Below, one piece after another: positions 11,682-19,372 of a stretch of 25,930 nucleotides of DNA. The notes under the pieces are model-generated. The model made no database searches, was not told the DNA's origin, and saw only the letters and a program-made list of their open reading frames with translations. The position numbers and the translations under genes are program-made. Position 1 is the stretch's first letter, and each line of letters starts with the position of its first letter. The stretch spans positions 133,500 to 159,429 of the forward strand of contig JH153048.1 in NCBI GenBank assembly GCA_000226015.1. The letters run 5' to 3'. This stretch comes from Mnemiopsis leidyi. Taxonomy: Eukaryota; Ctenophora; Tentaculata; Lobata; Bolinopsidae.

Positions 11682-12182
11682 GTGATATTTGTGATGCGTG
11701 ACATTGATTTTGTACAATACTTTGATACTAATTCTTATAAACGCTCCTTTACATCGTTTCGAATTTTGCCTTCTGATGCCAATTTTAAATACAATATTAC
11801 TCGTAGCTCAGTTCACAAACTTAGAAGCCAAAAAAATGCCAGCTTAACATCTCATGCGATTAAAAAGTTTTCTAAAATTTTTGGATAGATAATGTCAACA
11901 ACAGTATGGAATTGTCTTCCATATGATATTAGAACTCGCAATGATTTGAAATTGAAATCTCATCTATTTATCAAAGCATTTGGAACGGCCTAATCAATTT
12001 AACATTATTTATTACCTAAATTTTTAAATTTTCAAGTCTCTGTCACAACTATTTACTTATATTTACATGATACCTTTGTAAGCATCGCTTTTGATGGTTG
12101 TAGTTAGATCTTTTAGATTTTGAACCCGTTTTGGCTTTAAAGTGATAAATCAAATGTTTACATATTATTATTATTATTATAA
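11682..12182 (+). mobile_element. 3' tail of a non-LTR retrotransposon (LINE) with ATT microsatellite end
   Basis: One frame runs from 11682 to 11993 and is interrupted by a single stop at 11886-11888. Its end, TVWNCLPYDIRTRNDLKLKSHLFIKAF, has the signature of the extreme C-terminus of LINE reverse transcriptases (W-N-x-LP, then a basic F-K-x-x-L helix). Upstream, DFVQYFDTNSYKRSFTSFRI suits the region after the RT thumb. About 170 bp of AT-rich 3' UTR follows, ending in (ATT)n at about 12163-12180, the kind of microsatellite tail many LINE clades carry. It is a 5'-truncated, dead copy. Confidence 0.6.
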
Positions 12183-12788
12183 GAATATTCAACTCTTGAT
12201 CATGTTATGCAAGAATCATCAAAGTAATGTCGGTCGCGTGTTATATTTGGTTGCTGGCATATTTTTTTTTTGCAAGCCCGTTATGCGAAAAAAAAGAAAG
12301 GAAAATTGGATGATTACACATTTTTACTTCATGATACTATCTCGAACAAATATCTTAACGTTCTTATAAAATTTCAATCTATAGTTTGATTGACGAGAGT
12401 CAAACACAAGGAAATGTTTTAAAATTTTATTCCTTATATATAGAACACTTTTATCTGTAATGACGCCTTCGGGCCCTCACTTCGCTATGGAAGTGACTGC
12501 GGAAAATGATTCTAGAGGAGCATTCTCCTCAACTTTTTGTCACGCATTTCGAAAGTGTCCTCATGTCGTCTCCCGGAAATAACCCGGGCCGTGTTTTTGC
12601 TAGGTAATGATTTTGACAATGAAAAGTTTAAAAGAACTGCTCTTATCACGTATTCTCTTGGAAGCTTTAAAAGTTTCCATCCATCAGACTCATCAATTGG
12701 CCATTATGAAAAAATAAAAACACCTATAAAAATGTCTGTCATAAGCAGCTATATAAAATCCCTGACAAATTAGACCCCCGTAGATAAC
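12183..12788 (+). other. Spacer with an unassigned short ORF
   Basis: A GC-richer block at 12460-12530 sits in AT-rich surroundings. A 78-residue frame (12537-12773) contains FLLGNDFDNEKFKRTALITY and ends six bases before the GTAGATAAC that precedes the next ATG. I do not recognise it. It could be a degraded gene or transposon fragment, or an upstream exon or UTR of the following gene; no splice joins it convincingly. Confidence 0.3.
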
Positions 12789-15700
12789 ATGACAAGAACA
12801 ACCACATACGACTTGTCCTACCCGGACCACGCCCCCGGACCTCGTGTCAACTACTACGACTTTCCGTCTCTACAGTGGAGAAACTTTAGAACAATCCGCA
12901 TGAAACCAGGTGGGTGTGGTTCGTAAGTTCGTTCTGTTGAACAGCGGTAGTCGTGGGGAGGTTTTACAATTTGTGTCACCTCCCCACGAGTACTGACCCC
13001 TTCAATATAAATGTTTGGAAAAATGTTTATTGTTCAATTTTAGAACTTACAGGCATGATCAAGTAACTGCTCAAGTTTAAAGTTAATATCAAAACAGTTA
13101 TTAAAGTGTCTCTCAAACGTGATAGTGATGGTGATGATAAAACGTGATAACTGATAGTCATAGTGATAATAACACTTGATGTGATAGTGACGATAACGCG
13201 ATTATCACTTTAATCACTATTATCACTATTATCACTATTATCACTATTATCACTATTATCAAGTTATTATCACTAACAAAATCTCAGCTCCACACCGAGT
13301 GGTGGAGTTTGACCGACCCCCCCGGTCTGGGCATGGGAAGCATGGTCTCCGATAACTGGTACCGCTTCCATCTGGGCCATCTCACTAAACCTGCCATCTT
13401 CAACGAGGGTATGTATAAGTTTGTTTTTATTTTAACAACCAAGACTTTTGTTAAAATTGTTAATACCTTTTCAAGTATTAAGGAATGTTTGATACTTTCT
13501 TATCTGATGCACGCAAAGTAATGTATAAACGAATGATAGGACATTTCGGAGAAAAAAATAATTGATTACAACTAATACAAAAAGTTTAGGTGTCTTTTAC
13601 AATATCATCAAAAAAGCTGAATAATCTACGTTTGAATATGAAGCAATAGAATGAAAAATGCAAAAAGACCAAAAGAACTTTTCCAAAAGGCCTTAAAATT
13701 ATTGCCATTGACGTCGTCCCTCGTCACCTGTGACGTCATCAAATGAGACATCATCACCAATCAAACTTGTAATCCATGTACTCTGTAACGTTAAGGTGCA
13801 TTGTGGGTCCTCCGTAGAAGTCCAGAACGAATATGTTCTCGATGTTGAGCTTGTAGAAGGCAAACCCGTGGCTGACGGGCCAGTGTTTTGTAGCTGGGTG
13901 TCGGGCAAACATCCCGTACTGCGCCCACTTTATTTCAGTGTCGTCCGCCACTTTCTCCATCTCTCCTGATGTTGTCTTGGTCAGATTTAAAACCATTTCT
14001 AGGTAAAGATTTCTGGAATACCGAAGTCTATACGATTTCTGAGATGACAGCAATAAAAATTATTATATTTTTGTGTTTGATCATGTCCATTGAGATTGGC
14101 ATTAAAAACTTGATGACATGATCTCAGACAAGACAATTGTAATATTGCAACATGACTTGAACCAGATTTACTACCTGACAACACATGACTTGAACCAGAT
14201 TTTCTATCTAGCAACACGACTTTGGCACATCTAGGATCGTCATTGTCCACGTTGTTGTCCTTACACCAGTGTGTAAACTCGGAGCTATATCCAAACGTAA
14301 CTTTAGGGTTTTTCAGTACGTCTTGAGCTTGTATCTCCAAGGGTGAGGTGTAGATGTACGGAACTCCTGGAAGGTTTTAAAAGATATCATCTTTTTAAAA
14401 GATATCTAGGTTTTAAAAGATATCATCTTTTTAAAAGATATCTAGGTTTTTAAAGATATCATCTTAAAAGATATGATCTTGGTTTCAGAGCTAAAACTTT
14501 TATAGTTTTTATGTGATACGAGGTCCCGGTTTTTAAAGACGGAAAAGCAGCAACAAAGCAATCAATTGATAGAGATCTGGAACTTTTGAATAAACAGACC
14601 AATTATAAACGAAAGGATAGAAAGCTTGACAAACAGACTATAGACAGACAGACAAATAAACAGACAGACAAGTAAAACGGACTAACAAATTCCGGCAGGC
14701 AAACAAGTAGAATGACAAATACCGGCAAACAACAGACAGACGGACCAACGGACTGACAAATACCGGCACACAAACAGGTAGACTGACAAAAACCGCGGCA
14801 GACAAACAAGTGAACTGACAAATACCAGCAGACAACAGACAGACAGACAAACGGACCGACAAGTACCGGCAGACAAAGTCTCGCTGTACAGTCCATCTGC
14901 CACATCCTTGTTCTGTCCAAAGGGGTAGCCATCCAGGAAAGAAGATTGAGTAGACAAGATACTGACGTTGGAGAACTTTACAATCCACCGAGCAGTGCCG
15001 ACCAGGTCGGTGTGGTCAGGAGGAGGTATAGGTTCAGTGTTGGAGAGGGATAGGAGGAAGAGGAGGAAGGTGAGCTGAAGGGTACACTTCATGTTCACTA
15101 AAATAAGTAGAGGGAGTTAGGGGTACACTTCATGTTTTCTAGATTAAGTGGAGGGAGTAAGGTGTACACTTCATGTTCCTTAGATTAAGTGGAGGAGTTG
15201 GGGTTTCGGTATTTGGAGAGAGTAGGGAATGTTTTTTTCTGCGCTATCAAACATTAAGTTTAGTTTATTTTGTAAAAATCAAACTTTAAGTTTACTCTTT
15301 AGCTTATCCTTGATTGTTATACACTTTATCATTCTTCATCATTTTGGTTAATAACTATCATGGTAGTACCCATCATGGTAGTACCCATCATGGTAGTACC
15401 CATCAACTTGAAGAATTGATAATTAATGACGAAAAGTATATATAAAAATTCACATGACTACACACCGAACAAGTAGGACAAGACTGTGTCATAAAGGTTG
15501 ATTCCAATTAAGTCGCTTGAAAACCGCATGACAGTTCTAGCTCTAAACACGTTACTGCTCGAAACCAGGTGACATCTACAAAACATGTGGAAGCTTAACA
15601 CCACGTGACATATCAAAAACACCCGACATATCAAAAACACGTGGTAAGGCAAGAAAACTAAAATATGAGAGGTCTCAAGAAACATGACGTTTTACTTTCC

Positions 15701-17355
15701 AGTACAGCTGTACGTGATTAATCTGATGTGACATTCCAGAGACCTGACCTCAGCCGTGCTTCCTTTCCTAGTATCTCGTCTTATCTGCAATTCTGCTTCT
15801 CACGTGAATACTTGGTCGGGATTTATTGTTTCCCCCTTTTTTCTTATCTGCTTGCCGTCATGGGGTTACTCCGTCAGGCTCAGGTTACAGAAGTAACAGG
15901 TAGTTTCAGTTAACCTAATATCCTAATGTCAGGTTTGCGTGTAGAGACAGTGTGACTTCATGTCGCAACAAAATTTAAAATCGCATTTCAAAGAAACCGG
16001 TGGGTTTTTAGTGAACATTTTTCGGATTTAGAAGCGAATTTGGAGTGACCCACCATAAAAGAGCAAAAGAAATTGGAGTAGTTTAAGCAGCTAGCCGTGT
16101 TAAAAAGGAAAGAACTCTATCTGATAATTATCGATATCTTTAAGAGATTGCAATTTGCATTACAATGAGGCGGGATGAGATGACGTCATTATTTCTGACG
16201 GGCTGATTTGTCAAAGTAGCTTGCTAATAGGTTAGGCGTATACGCATAGTTTCCAGTTTCCTTAATTGGATGGTTAAGATAAAGTTAGTTTCTCAATTTG
16301 AAACAACCATTTTGACACATAGACGATACTGCAAAAAGTCAACGAATAAAATCCGGCTGTAATTCTGTAATTCTGTAGTTACAGTTATCCCACAAATACC
16401 TTGGTATCATAACCTAAAATATACAGACGAGGAAACAAATGATCTTGGTACTCATTGAAAGTTTTCATGATATTTTCACGGAGAACAGGGTTTTTATATC
16501 ACGTTGTATGTAAATTTTCATAGGTCTGACGCTGTCACAATTTGAGACACTTCCCCAGAAACAACACACCATACAATGCCTTTTAGAACTTGACAGCTCA
16601 GTTATTACTCTATTTAGATAGTTCAGTACTTAAATCTGGGGAGTAGGTAACCAAGGGTAGCTAACAGCTGATACAAGAGTGTTAAAAGGTCGAAAGTGTG
16701 TATTATAAAAGTACTTAAGTGCTTAGTAAATGTTAAAGTATAAACCAACTTTACCAATATCATGTCTGCAGGAAGTGAGATAGTACCAGCTCCCAAGAAA
16801 GGAGATCTTATCGACCGAGATGATATCGGGGATATTGTGAAGAGTAAAACTCTTGTATCTACTAACAAGTCTTTCTACAAAAACCTGCCTATGGTAACTG
16901 CTGTACTGCTTCTGCCTGTGTTGGCTTTTCTTGATACTTTGATAGTTTGATAGTCAACTTTGACGATTTTCAGTTGGCACATTAGTTTTTGGTTTCACTC
17001 TGAATACAATGAGTGTTGAAAATACAATACAATACAATACAATACAATACAATACAATACAATACAATACAATACAATACAATACAATACAATACAATAC
17101 AATACAATACATTATACAATACAATACAATACAATACAATACAATACAATACAATACAATACAATACAATACAATACAATACATTATACAATACAATACA
17201 ATACAACCCAGGTCAAGACAGTTCCGCCCAACATGGAAGGTGTAAAACGCCCACTAGACCAAGTTTTCGTCCAGGATCGGCCCGGAGATTTGCCCGCACT
17301 TTCTAGAGTTCCTCGCTGCACACGGTTTGTTCATTTTTCGTCGTTTTACAGTTAA
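12789..17355 (+). CDS. Unrecognised small protein gene, four exons (A-D), hosting CREG in its third intron
   Basis: Exons: A 12789-12909 (ATG, ends phase 1 at CCAG/GTGGGT), B 13288-13408 (ends phase 1), C 16772-16893 (ends phase 0) and D 17212-17355 (TAA). B-C-D join perfectly in phase: LTKPAIFNEG-SEIVPAPKKG and NKSFYKNLPM-VKTVPPNMEG. A does not join B: A ends in phase 1 while B is open only in phase 0, so a tiny exon, a different donor or a sequence error is needed. The protein is about 170 residues, hydrophilic, with no signal peptide or membrane helix, and has clustered aromatic/Pro motifs (NYYDFPSLQWRNFRTIRMKP, TEWWSLTDPPGLGMGSM, RVPRCTRFVHFSSFYS). That style resembles small ciliary microtubule-inner proteins, but this is only an impression; I do not recognise the family. 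An in-frame ATG at 16762, just before exon C, could start a shorter form. Confidence 0.6.
12946..12985. repeat. Hairpin from the GTGGGGAGGT / ACCTCCCCAC family
   Basis: TCGTGGGGAGGT and ACCTCCCCACGA form a perfect 12-bp stem with a loop of about 15 bases (TTTACAATTTGTGTC). The core matches the end of the repeat cluster at 144-358 (CTTCCCCACGA) and the single copy near 16540. It lies in the first intron of the four-exon gene. Confidence 0.7.
13115..13275. repeat. GATAGTGATAA / TTATCACTATT repeat, large inverted array before exon B
   Basis: The left half (about 13115-13195) is GTGATAGTGATAA-type; the right half (about 13200-13260) is its complement, (TTATCACTA)n. They face each other around the palindromic GATAACGCGATTATC, giving a potential cruciform. 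The right half leads straight into the acceptor ATCTCAG of exon B at 13288. Confidence 0.75.
13754..15092 (-). CDS. CREG1-like: CREG family secreted/lysosomal glycoprotein, three exons
   Basis: Exons on the minus strand: 15092-14867, 14366-14175, 13998-13754. All junctions are in phase 1, giving 220 residues, the same length as human CREG1. A signal peptide (MKCTLQLTFLLFLLSLS) comes first. Family blocks follow in order: ARWIVKFSNVSILST, DGYPFGQNKDVADG, GVPYIYTSPLEIQAQDVLKN, TEIKWAQYGMFARHPATKHW and KLNIENIFVLDFYGGP. CREG proteins adopt an FMN-binding split-barrel fold that does not bind flavin, and act as secreted or endolysosomal glycoproteins. N-glycosylation sequons are visible (NVS, NLT, NVT). 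The exon 2 end carries an 11-residue stretch (LLDRKSGSSHV) absent from other CREGs as I recall them, apparently from a 33-bp duplication over the donor. An acceptor (TTATTTTAG) just before the ATG suggests a 5' UTR exon. The gene lies inside an intron of the oppositely transcribed four-exon gene. Confidence 0.92.
14151..14217 (-). repeat. 33-bp tandem duplication across the CREG exon 2 donor
   Basis: Positions 14151-14183 and 14184-14216 are direct copies at a 33-bp offset with about four mismatches, sharing CATGACTTGAACCAGATTT. The left copy contains the used donor (minus strand TCAG/GTAG, GT at 14174-14173). In the right copy the same two bases are AT (14207-14206), so that donor is dead and the copy is read as exon. 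Confidence 0.9.
14372..14480 (-). repeat. 36-bp palindromic repeat (AAAAGATATC) next to the CREG exon 2 acceptor
   Basis: Three diverged tandem copies of AGGTTTTAAAAGATATCATC / TTTTTAAAAGATATCT begin at 14372, 14408 and about 14444. The first ends five bases from the exon 2 acceptor (AG at 14368-14367). Each unit is itself nearly palindromic around GATATC. Confidence 0.75.
14620..14880 (-). repeat. CAGACA-rich minisatellite carrying extra copies of the CREG exon 1 donor
   Basis: This degenerate CAGA/CAAA tract includes units of about 40-60 bp containing ACAAATACCGGCA. On the minus strand the true exon 1 donor is TGCCG/GTACTTGTC (GT at 14866-14865). Related TGCCG/GTATTTGTC strings recur downstream at about 14820-14830, 14757-14767 and 14717-14727, with decayed forms near 14795 and 14690. 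The long Cys/Val-rich ORFs here are frame-shifted readings of the repeat. Confidence 0.75.
15077..15204 (-). repeat. 41-bp triplication including the CREG acceptor and start codon
   Basis: GTACACTTCATGTT starts at 15082, 15123 and 15164, an exact 41-bp period. On the minus strand each copy reads as an acceptor-like CTTA(T/A)T(T/C)TA(G) followed by AACATGAAGTGTAC, so the CREG start codon and its first four codons exist three times. In the two upstream copies the ATG opens a 10-11 codon frame that stops at TAG. Confidence 0.85.
17021..17206. repeat. (AATAC)n microsatellite abutting exon D acceptor
   Basis: There are about 37 pentamers, interrupted twice by AATACATTAT, filling the intron between exons C and D. 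The array runs to ATACAACCCAG, the acceptor of exon D at 17212. The Tyr/Cys and Ile/Gln repeat ORFs on both strands are artefacts. Confidence 0.95.
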
Positions 17356-18130
17356 GTTTTGTACAAGTTGTGAAGCGAACCAAGCAGATGCATCTTGATT
17401 TCAGCTGAATTTAGAATCAAGACAGCTACCCCACAACATTTTTTCAGATATTTGGCCCCCGCGACCCTAACCTAAACCCTAACCCTACGTTTAACAGCAC
17501 GTATCTGTGCCAAAATTCTTTTTTTGATTTTACAGACATATTTCTGGATTTGTAGTTTGGTTGCGCGTCTGGTTTCTCTGAAAGGCGCGTAAACTATAGA
17601 TATGAACAAATATCATACAGAAACAGTGACTGTGACATAAAGTTTATTTATGCGCGCGCGGTAGGCATTGTGCGTACGGTACGGAGTGTACAGCCGTACG
17701 AACTTCACGAACGTACCTCTCTAAATTACTAGATTTATGATATATGTCCGTGTCCGGTGTCAGAATAAATTTGAGCTTGGCAAATGCCTGTCTAACATAC
17801 GTCTCCAACAGTCCAACGTCCTCTGCGCCGGCTTGGCGGCTTTTCCATCCATTTTTCTATTATATTTTACTGGTGGGCCCATGTTTGTACAGGAGTGCTC
17901 CGGCACTCAACACCTGTGTTTTGGTGACTCACAAATCATTTGATTACATACATCTCTTACGTACGTTGTGGTACGTTGTGGAGAGTTTGGCAGTTCATGC
18001 ACGGGACAACTGCTGCTGCATCGTGTGCGTCCTCCCCTCTTACTCTTAGGCGTCCGAGAGCAAGACTTTTTATTTAATTTTCATTGTGTAAATTTGTATG
18101 TAATTGATTTAGTTCAATAAAATAATTTCA
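17356..18130 (+). other. 3' flank of the four-exon gene with a telomere-like tract and unassigned ORF
   Basis: After the TAA comes an interstitial telomere-like run (CCTAACCTAAACCCTAACCCTA, about 17468-17488; TTAGGG on the other strand). A CpG-rich block at 17650-17720 with GCGCGCGC and repeated CGTACG follows. A 101-residue frame (17744-18049) is followed by AATAAAATAATTTCAATAAG near 18116. I do not recognise the protein (contains ANACLTYVSNSPTSSAPAWR). It could be 3' UTR, a transposon remnant or a non-coding transcript. Confidence 0.3.
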
Positions 18131-19303
18131 ATAAGAAAATCCGAATCTGAAATCTCCGATCGATGGTATCGTTATTTTCTTTTTTATTCCAGAATAAAGG
18201 GATTTTCCTTTTGCCCAGTCTCTTTCTTCTTTCAGTCCTGATCATGTTATCTATATTTCACATCATAGGCCTTTCACCACACTTAATCTTCACCTTCTTA
18301 CCGATTGGTCTTTATTTAGGTCCAGAATTAAAACTTTGACTTTTGAGCTGGTATAAGTTACAACTGATTTCAGTAGAGTGCTATAACAAAGTATATACAA
18401 CAAATGTACATTAATAGAATTGAGATAATCGTCAGTTATAATAGGCGTGATAGAGCAGCGAACTCTACAATGGAACGATGGGATGAAATTGAAATGAGTT
18501 GGAAATTTGAATTTAAACTACATTTTTACTAAAAATAATGAATCAATTCAAAGCACCACTGGTCACATTAAATAATGACATCTGAAAAAGAAATAAACTG
18601 CTTTCTATTAACAAGATTGATAACTCAAATTTAAAAAACTTTTTTTTGAAAGTTTTAAATTAATGTTGTCACAAAATGTTCGTTGAGGGTATAAGAGTAT
18701 CAGGAGGTTGAGGGTACATCAAAACGCATGATTCGAGTTTCAATATGCATTTGAAAACTAAATCGATATTGGTCTATGCTATTGTATTTGAAAAGTAATT
18801 TAACAGATCGTTTAAATTGCCAATAAATTTTGTCACAGTATCATCAAATAATAGTTAGGCATTATCAATTGATCACACTTTTAATGAGTTAAAATCCTGT
18901 CATTCTAATGATTAAGTAGCTTTATAGGAAGAGCAGCTTAGCGTTTTTTCGAAGGTATGATAGTCTATAAGCTTCCTCGAGTTCCAGTTGTCTCACCGTC
19001 TTCTCCCCTAGGTTAACTCTGAAATATGAATCGCTGATCGCATTGTATTAACTCATGTAATAAGTTCGGCCTCATTTATTTATTTGTGTTGTTTTGCGGT
19101 AGAAAAAGAATGAGACTGGTTTACTGGTTTAGCTTGGCAAGCTCTATTACAGTGTGTATTGAAGTAAGAATGCCCAGAATGGACGTCAGATTTCATGGGA
19201 TGTTTGACGTCACTTGATCTATAAATTGATTCGTTGACAGTCGGATCTGATTTATATTCGGTCATTGGTTAATGGTTAATCGCTGTCTTAAATCGGGATC
19301 GCC
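18131..19303. other. Intergenic spacer between convergent genes
   Basis: AT-rich sequence with no recognised gene, RNA or clear repeat. It separates the ends of the plus-strand gene and the minus-strand mosaic gene. Confidence 0.5.
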
Positions 19304-19309
19304 TTTATT
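19304..19309 (-). terminator. Polyadenylation hexamer of the mosaic gene
   Basis: TTTATT on the plus strand is AATAAA on the minus strand, 64 bases after the stop codon at 19375-19373. It is the first such hexamer and suits a short 3' UTR. Confidence 0.6.
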
Positions 19310-19372
19310 TTGCATTACTTTGGGGAATAGCTATAAAAGTTTCTAAGTTTCCAGTAAAACAAGTAAAAACCT

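Larger units (their letters stand above)
13409..16771 (+). other. Host intron (3.36 kb) of the four-exon gene
   Basis: It starts at GAGG/GTATGT and ends at CATGTCTGCAG. It contains the whole CREG coding sequence on the opposite strand. Outside CREG, 15205-16771 holds no recognised gene. It has three tandem CATCATGGTAGTACC copies (about 15355-15403) and a single copy of the GAGACACTTCCCC repeat at about 16543-16555. Short ORFs on both strands (for example 15728-15913 and 15458-15685) lack any family signature. Confidence 0.65.

Noticed and set aside
13730-13969. Plus-strand ORF opposite CREG exon 3
   Set aside because: It is a shadow of the conserved CREG C-terminal exon on the other strand.
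14603-15098. Cys/Val/Leu-rich ORFs of 109-138 residues on the minus strand
   Set aside because: Only the first part of the 15098 frame is real (CREG exon 1); the rest is CAGACA minisatellite in intron 1.
16954-17306. Long Tyr/Cys/Ile repeat ORFs on both strands
   Set aside because: They are six-frame readings of the (AATAC)n microsatellite.
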